A DNA stretch of 64,000 nucleotides from CAXBNB01 sp965267535 (GTDB lineage: Bacteria > Bacteroidota > Bacteroidia > Cytophagales > Cyclobacteriaceae). This document shows positions 1 through 9,099 of the stretch, one piece after another. A program made the translations under genes and the position numbers. The notes below the pieces were generated by a model. The model was not told where the DNA came from. It ran no database searches and worked only from the letters and a program-made list of their open reading frames with translations. Where the stretch lies: positions 4,092,001 through 4,156,000 of the forward strand of contig OZ254082.1 in assembly GCA_965267535.1 (NCBI GenBank), in the 5' to 3' direction. The stretch's first letter is position 1; each line of letters opens with the position of its first letter.

Positions 1-531
1 GACGGAGGTGTTAATGATGAAGTAGGATTTATTTTGCGTATGATGGGAGTAAACTCCGTGGTATCGGGATCATACCTCGTCAACAACGCATCTATCCCAA
101 CTGCACTCCTTCACCTCAAAAGCTCCATTATTCACTCTGACTTTAAAGTCGGAGATTTTGCTATACCGCTTGAAAACTGCCCGGTACTAACCGACGGGCA
201 GTATGAGGTCAAAGACATCATCCGTAAAATCGAAGATTACAATCTGGGCTTCACTTTTTTTACGGATGAAAAAGGGAAATTCACAGGGTTGTCCAGCAAT
301 GCCGATGTACGCCACGGCATGCTCAAACACCTCGACGACCTGAATGCCATAACTACTGAAGACATCATTAACCGAACACCCGTGACAGTAGAGGAGAATC
401 AGACGATTTCGCAGCTACTGCACCTGATTCAATCCAAAAAATTTGTAATATCCTTCCTGCCGGTAGTAAACCCCGAAGGTAAATTGACAGGAGGACTTTC
501 GTTTATTCACTTAATCCGAAGCGAATCATGA
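1..531 (+). CDS. C-terminal part of a TIM-barrel / CBS-pair fusion protein (5' end outside window)
   Basis: The reading frame is open from base 1 (it begins D-G-G-V-N-D-E), so the true start lies to the left. The first 45 or so residues read like the end of a ribulose-phosphate 3-epimerase-type barrel: D-G-G-V, then a V-S-G-S phosphate-binding turn and a closing helix. The remaining 110 residues resemble the two CBS domains at the end of KpsF/GutQ arabinose-5-phosphate isomerases (N-L-G-F-T-F-F-T-D..., then S-N-A-D-V-R, then a second half ending in H-L-I-R). CBS pairs bind adenosine nucleotides and regulate the attached domain. The stop overlaps the next start by 4 nt, so the two are co-translated. 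The barrel assignment is an inference from a short stretch; the CBS part is firmer. Confidence 0.55.
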   Translation, partial: DGGVNDEVGFILRMMGVNSVVSGSYLVNNASIPTALLHLKSSIIHSDFKVGDFAIPLENCPVLTDGQYEVKDIIRKIEDYNLGFTFFTDEKGKFTGLSSNADVRHGMLKHLDDLNAITTEDIINRTPVTVEENQTISQLLHLIQSKKFVISFLPVVNPEGKLTGGLSFIHLIRSES

Positions 532-1526
532 TCATTCATCTTAAAGAAAACACAGCAGACGACAAAGCAATAGCACTGGCAGAAAAAGCTTCTGCTATTT
601 ACTATAAAAAAGAAAATCAATACGTACTGATAACCGGCTCAGGTCAGAAAGAATTGCACCCCGATCTGGAAGCCTACACGGAAGCCTTCTTTCCCATGTC
701 GTCAGACATACAACTGGCCAGCAAAGACTATCGCCCGCAACTACGCGAAATCACCATCGGCAATGCTACTATAGGTGGCAGCACCAACAACACCCTGATG
801 ATTACAGGGCCTTGCTCTATAGAGTCGATGGAACAAATAACCCAAAACGCAGAATTGCTAAAAAAACACAACCTCACAACTCTAAGAGCCGGCTGCTACA
901 AACCTCGCACATCGCCATACTCCTTTCAGGGTCTGGGACTCGAGGGTCTGAAAATGCTGGACAAAATACGGGACCAGTATGGCTTTAACATTATCACTGA
1001 AGTTCGTGATTCTACTCATATCGATGAAGTAATCGAATATAGCGACATCATACAAGTAGGTGCCAAAGCCATGTACGACCAGGGTATTTTAAGAAAATGT
1101 GGTAAATCCGGAAAGCCCGTCCTGATCAAACGTGGGTTTGGCACTACACTACAAGAATTTGTGCAATCCGCCGAGTTTGTACTCTCGGGCGGCAATGAAG
1201 ACGTAATGCTATGCGAAAGAGGCATTCGGACTTTTGAAACAAAAACCCGGTTTACACTCGACCTATGCGGTGTAGCCTGGCTAAAAGAACATACCAATCT
1301 ACCTGTAATATTAGATCCGAGTCATGCGTTGGGTTATCGATATGGTATTGGCGACCTTACCCGAGCCTGTGTAGCCATGGGGGTAGACGGCCTGCTTATC
1401 GAAAGCCATCCCAACCCTGCTGTAGCGAAATCGGACGCTGCTCAGCAGCTCAATTTTGAGGAGTTTACTACCATGTACGAAAGCCTGCAAGGTGTAGCTG
1501 CTGCGGTAGGAAGAACAATCATCTAA
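528..1526 (+). CDS. aroF: 3-deoxy-7-phosphoheptulonate (DAHP) synthase, type I-beta
   Basis: Condenses phosphoenolpyruvate and erythrose 4-phosphate to DAHP, the first step of the shikimate pathway. The 332 residues carry a short N-terminal ferredoxin-like regulatory region (about 1-70) as in Thermotoga and Bacillus-type enzymes. The barrel follows with G-P-C-S-I-E-S around metal ligand Cys96, K-P-R-T-S-P-Y-S-F-Q-G, an L-C-E-R-G-I-R-T-F segment, D-P-S-H and E-S-H-P-N-P near the end. The L-C-E-R-G-I-R-T-F segment argues for DAHP rather than KDO-8-phosphate synthase. It overlaps the CBS-domain gene by 4 nt and is followed after 24 nt by a nucleotidyltransferase, so the three are probably one transcript. 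The link between a CBS protein and this enzyme is not explained. Confidence 0.9.
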   Translation: MIIHLKENTADDKAIALAEKASAIYYKKENQYVLITGSGQKELHPDLEAYTEAFFPMSSDIQLASKDYRPQLREITIGNATIGGSTNNTLMITGPCSIESMEQITQNAELLKKHNLTTLRAGCYKPRTSPYSFQGLGLEGLKMLDKIRDQYGFNIITEVRDSTHIDEVIEYSDIIQVGAKAMYDQGILRKCGKSGKPVLIKRGFGTTLQEFVQSAEFVLSGGNEDVMLCERGIRTFETKTRFTLDLCGVAWLKEHTNLPVILDPSHALGYRYGIGDLTRACVAMGVDGLLIESHPNPAVAKSDAAQQLNFEEFTTMYESLQGVAAAVGRTII

Positions 1527-1550
1527 TCACGTAATAAATAAATCAAGAGA

Positions 1551-2456
1551 ATGCAACCCACATTATTAGTATTAGCTGCCGGTAGAGGCAGTCGGTTTGG
1601 TGGTGCCAAACAAGTAAGCGAAATGGGACCTTCTGGCGAAACCATTATGGAGTACAGCATCCACGATGCACTCAACAATGGCTTTGGCAAAGTGGTACTT
1701 GTAATCAACAAAGAGGTAGAAGCTGACACCAAACAAATCATCAAAAACACTAACATCGATCCGGATAAAATAGCCTATGCCTATCAGGATCTGTTTGTAG
1801 AGCACATCAGCCCTGAGGTACAGCAGGCAAGGCTAAAGCCATGGGGCACAGCGCATGCTATACTTGCAGCCGAAAAGCTCATCAATGAGCCTTTTGCCAT
1901 GATCAATGCTGACGACTTTTATGGCAAAGATGCTTTCAAAACCATGGCAGACTTTCTGGCCAATGAGGCTGCAAAGGATCCCTCGAAATACAGCATGGTG
2001 GGTTATGAACTGATCAATACCCTTTCTGATAACGGAACTGTTTCGAGAGGAATATCGGTAAGTGATCAAAATGGTCACCTGGAATCAATTACTGAAACCC
2101 ACGGGATTTTTGCCAAAAACGGAAAGATACTACACACCACCCCGGACAATGAGACTGCTGAAGTAAAAGCAGGACTGGCGTCTATGAACTTCTGGGGCTT
2201 CAACCCCAATCTTTTTGCCGAAATGCACAGTCAATTCAAGGACTTTTTGGCTAGCACTCCTGACCTCACCAAAGATGAGTTTCAGATTCCTACTGTAATA
2301 GACAAAATGATCCACGACGGCAAAATCACCGTATCTGTACTACACTCCAGCGCCAAATGGTTTGGAGTCACATATAAGGAAGACCGCCCGGTGGTAGTAG
2401 AAAAACTGGCCGGTTTTGTAAACGACGGTGTATACAAAAGCCCGCTCTGGCAATAA
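1551..2456 (+). CDS. Sugar-phosphate nucleotidyltransferase family protein
   Basis: Member of the NTP_transferase family, which activates sugar phosphates with a nucleoside triphosphate. The N-terminus shows the signature L-A-A-G-R-G-S-R-F-G-G-A-K-Q (residues 8-21), which binds the nucleotide, and I-N-A-D-D-F-Y-G supplies the metal-binding aspartates. The 301 residues match the length of short pyrophosphorylases with no extra C-terminal acyltransferase repeats. The substrate cannot be told from sequence. It lies 24 nt behind aroF and 22 nt before the peroxiredoxin, all on one strand. Confidence 0.8.
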   Translation: MQPTLLVLAAGRGSRFGGAKQVSEMGPSGETIMEYSIHDALNNGFGKVVLVINKEVEADTKQIIKNTNIDPDKIAYAYQDLFVEHISPEVQQARLKPWGTAHAILAAEKLINEPFAMINADDFYGKDAFKTMADFLANEAAKDPSKYSMVGYELINTLSDNGTVSRGISVSDQNGHLESITETHGIFAKNGKILHTTPDNETAEVKAGLASMNFWGFNPNLFAEMHSQFKDFLASTPDLTKDEFQIPTVIDKMIHDGKITVSVLHSSAKWFGVTYKEDRPVVVEKLAGFVNDGVYKSPLWQ

Positions 2457-2478
2457 AAACTTTTCAATAACCAAAGCC

Positions 2479-2940
2479 ATGTCCAAAAAAATAAAGATCG
2501 GCGATCAGATTCCTGCTTTTTCACTACCCGACCAACACGGTAATACGGTGAGCATCAGCGATACTCCGGGCAGGGCTTTGGTTATTTACTTTTACCCCAA
2601 AGACGACACTCCGGGCTGCACCAAAGAAGCTTGTGCCTTTCGCGATCAATACGAGGATTTTACAGCTCAAGGGGCCGAGGTTATCGGCATCAGCAACGAC
2701 AGTCCTGCTTCACATCTACGCTTTGCTCAAAAGCACAACCTCAACTTCACACTACTGAGCGACCAGCAACGAAAAGTAGAAAAGCTATTTGGAGTACCTC
2801 GCACAGCTTTAGGGTTTATCACAGGGCGAGTAACCTACGTGGTAGCTCCCAACGGCAAGGTAGTACACTTTTTCAATTCGCTCTTTCAAGCCGAAAAACA
2901 CATACGCGAAGCGCTGAAAGCCATCAAGGCCATCTCCTAA
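2479..2940 (+). CDS. bcp: Thioredoxin-dependent peroxiredoxin, Bcp/PrxQ type
   Basis: Reduces peroxides using thioredoxin. The frame extends upstream to 2428, but the ATG at 2479 gives the family-like start (M-S-K-K-I-K-I-G-D) and avoids overlap with the preceding gene. From there it is 153 residues with the peroxidatic and resolving cysteines at 47 and 52 inside D-D-T-P-G-C-T-K-E-A-C, the five-residue spacing typical of the Bcp class. The C-terminal half has the usual G-V-P-R and V-A-P-N-G-K segments. No signal peptide, so cytoplasmic. Confidence 0.92.
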   Translation: MSKKIKIGDQIPAFSLPDQHGNTVSISDTPGRALVIYFYPKDDTPGCTKEACAFRDQYEDFTAQGAEVIGISNDSPASHLRFAQKHNLNFTLLSDQQRKVEKLFGVPRTALGFITGRVTYVVAPNGKVVHFFNSLFQAEKHIREALKAIKAIS

Positions 2941-2955
2941 CACCGCCTCTTTTTC

Positions 2956-2986
2956 TTTGAAAGCTGTGGGCTAAGGGTTTTATTTG
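2956..2986 (+). promoter_or_regulatory. Bacteroidota-type promoter for the SDR gene
   Basis: TTTG at 2956-2959 and TTTATTTG at 2979-2986 with a 19-nt spacer; the second element matches the TAnnTTTG -7 consensus at 7 of 8 positions. The start codon at 3009 lies 22 nt downstream. Confidence 0.5.
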
Positions 2987-3008
2987 CAACAAACTAAAAC
3001 CACACAGC

Positions 3009-3719
3009 ATGTCGACAAAAACAGCAGTAGTAACAGGGGGTACCAAAGGAATAGGCAAAGCCATCATTGAACGCTTTATGCAAGAGGGCTTTGATGTAAT
3101 TGCCTGTGCAAGAAACGCCAAAGATCTGGAAAAGCTAACTGCAGATATGGAAAGCAGTGGCCATGCAGGCAAATTGTATACTCAGGCTACTGATATGTCT
3201 AAAAAAGAAGAGGTTGACCGTTTTATCGATTTTGTGCACAACAAAACCAATGCGCCAGATGTGGTAGTTAACAATGCAGGTGTTTTTATACCCGGTGCAA
3301 TTCACAGTGAAGACGAAGGCAACCTGGAGCTGATGATAAACACCAACCTATACAGCGCCTACCACCTTACACGCGGGTTGATTTCCGGCATGATGGCTAA
3401 AAAATCGGGGGATATATTCAACATTTGCTCGGTAGCCAGTGCTATGGCTTATGCCAATGGTGGCTCATACAGTATTTCTAAGTTTGCCATGTATGGTATG
3501 TCCAAAGGCCTGAGAGAAGAAATGAAACCCCATGGCGTACGCGTTACGGCCGTTTTGCCGGGAGCCACTTTAACGGCCAGCTGGGATGGCATAGACCTGC
3601 CTGCCGACCGCTTTATCAAACCAGAAGACGTAGCAAATACTGTATGGTCGGCTCACTGCATGTCGCCTAATACTGTAATAGAAGATATCGTTATCCGACC
3701 ACAACTGGGAGATATTTGA
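3009..3719 (+). CDS. Short-chain dehydrogenase/reductase
   Basis: Classical SDR oxidoreductase of 236 residues using NAD(P)H. The nucleotide-binding motif T-G-G-T-K-G-I-G is at residues 9-16, N-N-A-G at 88-91, and the catalytic Ser about 141-144 with Tyr154 and Lys158 in S-Y-S-I-S-K-F. It resembles 3-oxoacyl-ACP reductase-like proteins but differs clearly from the fabG at 25295, so its substrate is open. It has its own promoter and is followed 19 nt later by the YHS gene, which may be co-transcribed. Confidence 0.85.
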   Translation: MSTKTAVVTGGTKGIGKAIIERFMQEGFDVIACARNAKDLEKLTADMESSGHAGKLYTQATDMSKKEEVDRFIDFVHNKTNAPDVVVNNAGVFIPGAIHSEDEGNLELMINTNLYSAYHLTRGLISGMMAKKSGDIFNICSVASAMAYANGGSYSISKFAMYGMSKGLREEMKPHGVRVTAVLPGATLTASWDGIDLPADRFIKPEDVANTVWSAHCMSPNTVIEDIVIRPQLGDI

Positions 3720-3738
3720 TTTTTAGTATATTACTGCT

Positions 3739-4203
3739 ATGAACAAGGCACTGAAGATCACTCTTATGGTATGCCTGGGGCTAATCGGCATAGCCATAGT
3801 TGGCGGTATTGCCACGGGCATTACTCCCCTTTCTATGGGGTTGCATGACGCATACTACCAACCCGAAGGGATAGGCCTCAACGGCTATGACCCTGTATCC
3901 TATTTTTCAGATACTCCCCAAAAAGGAAATACACAATACACCTATACCTGGGCGGGAACGGAATGGCAGTTTGCCACCGATGAAAACATGAGGCTATTTA
4001 AGATGTCTCCTGAAAAGTACGCACCTCAATACGGCGGTTATTGCATGTTTGCTGTTAGCGCCGGGTTAGCTGCTCCTGCCGATGCATCTATCTGGGAGAT
4101 ACACAACGACAAGCTTTACCTCTTTTCTAATGAAGAAGTGAAAAAAGAGTTTGCTAAAAACCGGGATCAGATGATCAATACTTGCGACCAGGCCTGGCAA
4201 TAA
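3739..4203 (+). CDS. YHS-domain protein with N-terminal membrane anchor
   Basis: A 154-residue protein with one hydrophobic segment (about residues 5-28) and a YHS domain, a small fold associated with metal-handling proteins. Recognisable features are G-Y-D-P-V-S-Y-F near residue 50 and Y-G-G-Y-C-M-F-A-V-S near 95, matching the paired aromatic/Cys pattern of the domain. It is likely held on the outer face of the inner membrane. Its function is not established. A bidirectional terminator follows directly. Confidence 0.8.
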   Translation: MNKALKITLMVCLGLIGIAIVGGIATGITPLSMGLHDAYYQPEGIGLNGYDPVSYFSDTPQKGNTQYTYTWAGTEWQFATDENMRLFKMSPEKYAPQYGGYCMFAVSAGLAAPADASIWEIHNDKLYLFSNEEVKKEFAKNRDQMINTCDQAWQ

Positions 4204-4252
4204 AAAAGCTGCCCGAAAGCCGATGATATTCATCTTTTCCCGAGCAGCTTTT
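4204..4252. terminator. Bidirectional intrinsic terminator
   Basis: Stem AAAAGCTGC (4204-4212) pairs with GCAGCTTTT (4244-4252), with a nested GATGA/TCATC hairpin in the loop. It sits between two convergent genes and has A/T tracts on both sides. Confidence 0.8.
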
Positions 4253-4278
4253 ATCAAAAAAAACCTTTTCCTTCGCCG

Positions 4279-6858
4279 CTAGCTCTTTTTCAAAGCCTGA
4301 TCGATAATAAATGCTACATGCTGTCGATGCGCTTTTGTAGCCGTATCTCCATACGACCCTGCTGCTATTTTACGTACTGCTTTGAGGTTGTACAAAGCCA
4401 TAGACTTAGCCATGTTAGTATAGTTACTCTTCTCATCTATGATATTGATCAACCGTTTTACATATTCCAATTGCAGGTTTTGCCTGAAAGAATTTACCGA
4501 TTTATAGGCATCCGCTTTAAATATGGCATTGTTGAGGTCTGTCATGTACTCTGCCAGTTTGTATTTATTGCCATACAATTCACTATCGCTGATACGCTGT
4601 AGTGTGTTTTGATGCAAAATATGTGAAAGCACATCCTTTTGTGAAGCTAGTACACGCGCATGTAGCTTGGGATCCTCCGGGCCGGAAAAGAAATTAAACC
4701 CTCTTCGCTGCATAGCCAGGTAATTAAACAAATCACTTGGCGCATCATAAGCATTGGGCGCAAACACATACTTAGTAAGTGTGTTCATCGCTCGTTTTTG
4801 ATCTGTATAAGCTACAGGTGTATAGGGTTTTGTCTGTGTATCTTGTCCTGCCATGGATCTATCTACATACACTCCGCCTATAAAGCGCGACACCACTCGA
4901 CCGGCAGTAGCATACTGTCGGGTAAGTGCATAAAAAGCCTGTGTCAGTTCCTGATAAGATTCTCCTTCTGTGGTGTATTTGTCTTTTAATTTACCCATCA
5001 GGTCGTTTACTATTTCAAACCTGTCAATCGAGTATCCGATTTGATCGTTTGACAAATCTCCTATCATCACCCTGGGGTCTATCGCCTTGCCGGCTGCCCG
5101 CATATCATCAGCGTCATTGCCAAAAATCAACTCAGGACGGGTAGATTTTGCCAGTATTTTTTCTAACTCCTCCTGGTTATCTACAGGTGTGTAGCCAAAT
5201 TCGATAGCCCAAACATCGTAAGGTCCCACAGCCACATCGTAATAATGCCCTTGCTTGCTCCTGTCTTTAGTAAGGTTAATGGCCGTATAGTCCATCACCG
5301 AACCGGTCAGACATTTTCCTTCTATAAAATCTTTATCGGCCAATTGCTCCGGTGAAAACCGCTGGCTTGCTTTCATGTTATGATTCAGCCCCAGCGTATG
5401 TCCTACTTCGTGCATTATCAGTGCGATCATTGACTCTTCCTGCATGCCATTAAGTTCTTTTTCTGAAGCTCCGTCTGCCAGCAATGCCGCCTGCCCAAAC
5501 ATCCTGTTGTCGTGCATCAGGTCACTTGCACTGCATAGTGTAGGGTCAAAGGCAATCTGATCCAACGCCTCTTCGTAGGAATCATAACCGTTGATCATAT
5601 CAAACAGTTTGCTGTAGCGCACTCTGTTGGTGTGGTGAACAAACTCCAACATTATGTCTGCCCCTAATATCTGCCCCGTGCGTGGGTTCACAAAGCTGGG
5701 GCCGTATCCGCCAAAAGGAGGGTTAGGAGAAGAAGTCCACCGCAGTACGTTGTAGCGAATATCTCCGGCATCCCAGGTAGCATCATCGGGTTGAACCTTT
5801 ACCTGCACCGCATTTTTAAACCCTGCCTGTTCAAAAGCTTTGTTCCATGCGAGCACACCTTTTTTAATGGCTTCTCTAAACTCCATAGGAGTAGTGTTTT
5901 CTATCCACCAAACTATAGGCTCCACAGGTTCAGAAAGTGCTGCATTTTTGTCTTTTTTCTCCAAATGCCATCTATGTACCAAGTCCCGGTAAGGGATGGC
6001 TTCTTTAGTGGTCATGTCTGTTACCTGAGTCGTAAAATACCCCACCCGAGGATCATCTATCCTTGGTTGGTAGTTATTGTCAGGTACTGCTATAAAACTA
6101 TGCTGCACCTGCACCGCAACATGGCGCAGGTCGGTAATGGCATCCGAATTAATCGGATTAGGCTTTTTGTTATCAAAAGCATACTCCACAATCACATCTA
6201 CATTTTCATCATAGCCTCTTACATCTATGTACTTGGTTTTTTCGCCGTTGATTCCTCCCAACTTAAATGCATTAGGATTTTTCGAAAATGCAGTCACATC
6301 GATAACTCCCAATACATCTTTTAAAAACAAGGGATCCGCTTTAATCAGATACTGTTTTTCTTCAGGGCTACCTGCTTCTATTTTGGCAGAAAACAATATA
6401 GCCGGCGAAATGTTTGCATCTGCCGCTTTGCTTATGGGGTTGTTCGGATCGAAATAAAATGAAGTATTCTGACTTACAAACTCGATTTTGTTGTAGTACT
6501 TCCTGATCTTAAAAATTTTAGAACCTCTGAAACTCCCTTTATTCATTCTCGCTTCAGTGATCCCGTTTTCAAAGTAGTAAAAGTGGATAAACTCCTTTTC
6601 CAGTTGCTCTTCTTTCACAACCATTTTCATACTACCTGAAACCGAATCACGATAAAAAGTAAACAGACCTTCGATGCGATCGTGCTTTTTCACCGCATCG
6701 GCTACTTTTTTAGGCCCCTCCTCTTTTTTCTTTTCGGGAGCTACATTTTCTTTTTCGTCACCTTTTTTCTTTTTCTTCTTTTGTGCTGACACATCCCAAC
6801 CAAAGATCAGGACAGCCATGAGCGCCAGACTTAGTATGCGCATTGTGTTGTGTTTCAT
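4279..6858 (-). CDS. Secreted zinc-dependent metalloprotease (DUF5117/DUF5118 family)
   Basis: An 859-residue exported protein. A signal peptide (about 1-25, ending in V-S-A-Q) is followed by an unusually lysine/glutamate-rich stretch. The zinc-site motif H-E-V-G-H-T-L-G-L-N-H is at residues 483-493, the HExxHxxGxxH form of met-zincins. Domains N-terminal to it match the DUF5118 and DUF5117 pattern of these Bacteroidota proteins, and S-V-M-D-Y in the region after it fits a Met-turn. Substrate unknown; periplasmic or surface location is inferred. The gene stands alone, bounded by a terminator and a divergent region facing ispG. Confidence 0.88.
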   Translation of the reverse strand: MKHNTMRILSLALMAVLIFGWDVSAQKKKKKKGDEKENVAPEKKKEEGPKKVADAVKKHDRIEGLFTFYRDSVSGSMKMVVKEEQLEKEFIHFYYFENGITEARMNKGSFRGSKIFKIRKYYNKIEFVSQNTSFYFDPNNPISKAADANISPAILFSAKIEAGSPEEKQYLIKADPLFLKDVLGVIDVTAFSKNPNAFKLGGINGEKTKYIDVRGYDENVDVIVEYAFDNKKPNPINSDAITDLRHVAVQVQHSFIAVPDNNYQPRIDDPRVGYFTTQVTDMTTKEAIPYRDLVHRWHLEKKDKNAALSEPVEPIVWWIENTTPMEFREAIKKGVLAWNKAFEQAGFKNAVQVKVQPDDATWDAGDIRYNVLRWTSSPNPPFGGYGPSFVNPRTGQILGADIMLEFVHHTNRVRYSKLFDMINGYDSYEEALDQIAFDPTLCSASDLMHDNRMFGQAALLADGASEKELNGMQEESMIALIMHEVGHTLGLNHNMKASQRFSPEQLADKDFIEGKCLTGSVMDYTAINLTKDRSKQGHYYDVAVGPYDVWAIEFGYTPVDNQEELEKILAKSTRPELIFGNDADDMRAAGKAIDPRVMIGDLSNDQIGYSIDRFEIVNDLMGKLKDKYTTEGESYQELTQAFYALTRQYATAGRVVSRFIGGVYVDRSMAGQDTQTKPYTPVAYTDQKRAMNTLTKYVFAPNAYDAPSDLFNYLAMQRRGFNFFSGPEDPKLHARVLASQKDVLSHILHQNTLQRISDSELYGNKYKLAEYMTDLNNAIFKADAYKSVNSFRQNLQLEYVKRLINIIDEKSNYTNMAKSMALYNLKAVRKIAAGSYGDTATKAHRQHVAFIIDQALKKS

Positions 6859-6994
6859 GTTTTTGTGGGTTAAAATTTTTATACAAAAGTGTTGTAAGTT
6901 AGTTTTTCTATTTCAGCTTTTGTTTGTTTTGGTTTTGAGCGGTTGTATTTGTTGATAAATAGCCTCTGAGTGTTCGATAAAGTACAGTTTATGC

Positions 6995-7010
6995 ATTTTC
7001 GACTATCATT
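6995..7010 (+). repeat. 16-mer shared with the rarA upstream region
   Basis: ATTTTCGACTATCATT occurs here, about 85 nt before ispG, and identically at 11295-11310, just before rarA. Both copies are in the same orientation relative to the downstream gene. Function unknown, and the match may be chance. Confidence 0.3.
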
Positions 7011-7079
7011 CGGAGGCATATCAGTATCCATAACCAATTAATTTAGAACCGCATTTCCTCAAAAAAAGTGGCAGCACAT

Positions 7080-7087
7080 TACCTTTG
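7080..7087 (+). promoter_or_regulatory. -7 promoter element of ispG
   Basis: TACCTTTG is an exact match to TAnnTTTG. Only 6 nt separate it from the ATG at 7094, so transcription should begin at or next to the start codon. No clear -33 TTTG is present at 18-20 nt spacing. Confidence 0.55.
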
Positions 7088-7093
7088 TGGATT

Positions 7094-9046
7094 ATGAAAA
7101 ACAAGCTATCGTATTGCCCAAGCCTAACCCATTATGCGCGGCGCAACGCCACCGAAGTATCTATCGGAAATATTCCATTGGGGGGCAAGCATCCCATCAG
7201 AGTGCAATCCATGACTACTGTAGACACTATGGATACCGAAAATTCGATTGCTCAGGCTATTCGTATGATCGAATCGGGATGCGAATACATACGCATAACT
7301 GCTCCCAGCATAAAGGAAGCTGAAAACTTGCGCCACATTCGCGACGGACTCAGGGCAAAAGGCTATACGACACCCCTGGTAGCTGACATCCACTTTACAC
7401 CAAACGCAGCTGAAGTGGCCGCCGGTATAGTGGAAAAAGTACGGGTTAACCCCGGCAACTACGCCGATAAGAAGAAATTTGAAAACATAGAATATACCGA
7501 TGAGTCGTATGCTCAGGAGCTAGCTCGTATCAAAGAAAAATTCACTCCTCTGGTGGAACTATGCAAAGCCAATGGCACTGCCATGCGCATAGGCACCAAC
7601 CACGGCTCGCTTTCGGACAGAATTATGAGCCGGTATGGCGACACTCCTTTGGGCATGGTAGAATCTGCGCTGGAATTTTTGCGCATCTGCGAAGCGTTGG
7701 ATTATCACGATATAGTGCTTTCGATGAAATCGAGCAATACACGTGTGATGGTACAGGCGTACCGCTTGCTGGTACACAAACTCGACCAAGAGGGCATGCG
7801 CCCCTACCCACTACACCTGGGAGTAACAGAGGCCGGGGAAGGAGAGGATGGAAGGATAAAATCTGCAGTAGGCATAGGCACCTTGCTCGAAGACGGTATT
7901 GGCGACACAATTCGCGTATCGCTTACCGAAGACCCGGAATTTGAGGCTCCTGTGGCTCAAGCACTGGTAGACCGCTACACAGACCGCCCAAATGACACAA
8001 GTGCTGAAGAGATAGTATCTCCTATAGATCCGTTTAGTTACCACAGAAGGGCTACATCTGAAGTTGAAAACATCGGGCATGAAAACGTACCGAGAGTGAT
8101 AGCAGATTTCAGCCACCTCTCTGCAGTACAAATTGAAGACCTCAAAGCCGTGGGGCACTTTTACTTGCCAGAGCCCGATAAGTGGCGCATGAACGATACC
8201 GGCGCTGACTATTTATACACAGGCGACCACCCTGTGGGCTTTATGCTCCCCAATGGGCTGAAAGAAATCATCAACTACGACATCTGGGCTTTAGGTACTG
8301 AATCAGAAAATCAATTTCCATTGATTGATGTCACCACATTCGAACCCGGCAACAAGCTTCATAGCAAGCTTAACTTCTTAGCTGTAGATGCCGAAAATAC
8401 GAATGCGATTTCTGAACTACCCAAAGACGGGCCTTTTGTATTGCTACTAAGCACCACCCACACGCATGCCATGCCTATTCTGCGGCGCTTTATTTTCGAA
8501 TTGATCCATCAAAACATAACGCTACCGGTGGTGGTTCGCCGGTCGTATGAAGACCTGGATGAAGCCCGCTTTCAGCTATATGCAGCAACAGACGTAGGTG
8601 GCCTGCTTATAGATGGTCTGGGCGATGGCATTATGCTTAGCTGTATTCAACAAGCCCTCCAGCAAAGCAAGCTGGCCAACAGTACTGCGTTCGGCATATT
8701 GCAGGCTGCTCGCACACGCATGACCAAAACAGAATACATTTCCTGCCCATCCTGCGGCCGCACGCTTTTCGACCTACAGGAAACCACAGCTATGATCCGC
8801 AAGCGCACCGATCACTTAAAAGGAGTGAAAATAGGCATTATGGGCTGCATCGTAAATGGCCCGGGAGAAATGGCCGATGCTGACTATGGATATGTAGGAT
8901 CTGGCAAAGGTAAAATCACTCTTTACAAAGGGCAGGAAGTAATAAAGCGAGCTGTACCCTCTGAAAACGCTGTAGACGAACTCATAGAAATAATAAAAGC
9001 CGATGGGGCATGGATAGAGCCCGAACATGCCACGGCCGAAGCATAA
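7094..9046 (+). CDS. ispG: 4-hydroxy-3-methylbut-2-enyl-diphosphate synthase, large form
   Basis: Iron-sulfur enzyme of the MEP isoprenoid pathway that converts MEcPP to HMBPP. At 650 residues it is the long form seen in Bacteroidota, chlamydiae and plants: an N-terminal TIM barrel, an inserted middle domain (roughly 280-530), and the C-terminal cluster domain. The [4Fe-4S] ligands are visible as Cys551, Cys554 and Cys585, with Glu592 in N-G-P-G-E. The ATG at 7094 is chosen over the TTG at 7085 because the TTG falls inside the -7 box. A strong terminator follows directly. Confidence 0.96.
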   Translation: MKNKLSYCPSLTHYARRNATEVSIGNIPLGGKHPIRVQSMTTVDTMDTENSIAQAIRMIESGCEYIRITAPSIKEAENLRHIRDGLRAKGYTTPLVADIHFTPNAAEVAAGIVEKVRVNPGNYADKKKFENIEYTDESYAQELARIKEKFTPLVELCKANGTAMRIGTNHGSLSDRIMSRYGDTPLGMVESALEFLRICEALDYHDIVLSMKSSNTRVMVQAYRLLVHKLDQEGMRPYPLHLGVTEAGEGEDGRIKSAVGIGTLLEDGIGDTIRVSLTEDPEFEAPVAQALVDRYTDRPNDTSAEEIVSPIDPFSYHRRATSEVENIGHENVPRVIADFSHLSAVQIEDLKAVGHFYLPEPDKWRMNDTGADYLYTGDHPVGFMLPNGLKEIINYDIWALGTESENQFPLIDVTTFEPGNKLHSKLNFLAVDAENTNAISELPKDGPFVLLLSTTHTHAMPILRRFIFELIHQNITLPVVVRRSYEDLDEARFQLYAATDVGGLLIDGLGDGIMLSCIQQALQQSKLANSTAFGILQAARTRMTKTEYISCPSCGRTLFDLQETTAMIRKRTDHLKGVKIGIMGCIVNGPGEMADADYGYVGSGKGKITLYKGQEVIKRAVPSENAVDELIEIIKADGAWIEPEHATAEA

Positions 9047-9047
9047 A

Positions 9048-9079
9048 AAAGCTTCTTTAAACTAGTTTAAAGAAGCTTT
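9048..9079. terminator. Intrinsic terminator after ispG
   Basis: A perfect 32-nt palindrome (14-bp arms around CTAG, with AAAGCTTC at the outer end) flanked by A and T runs, sited between convergent genes. Confidence 0.8.
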
Positions 9080-9099
9080 GATATGTAAAAAGTGCCATT

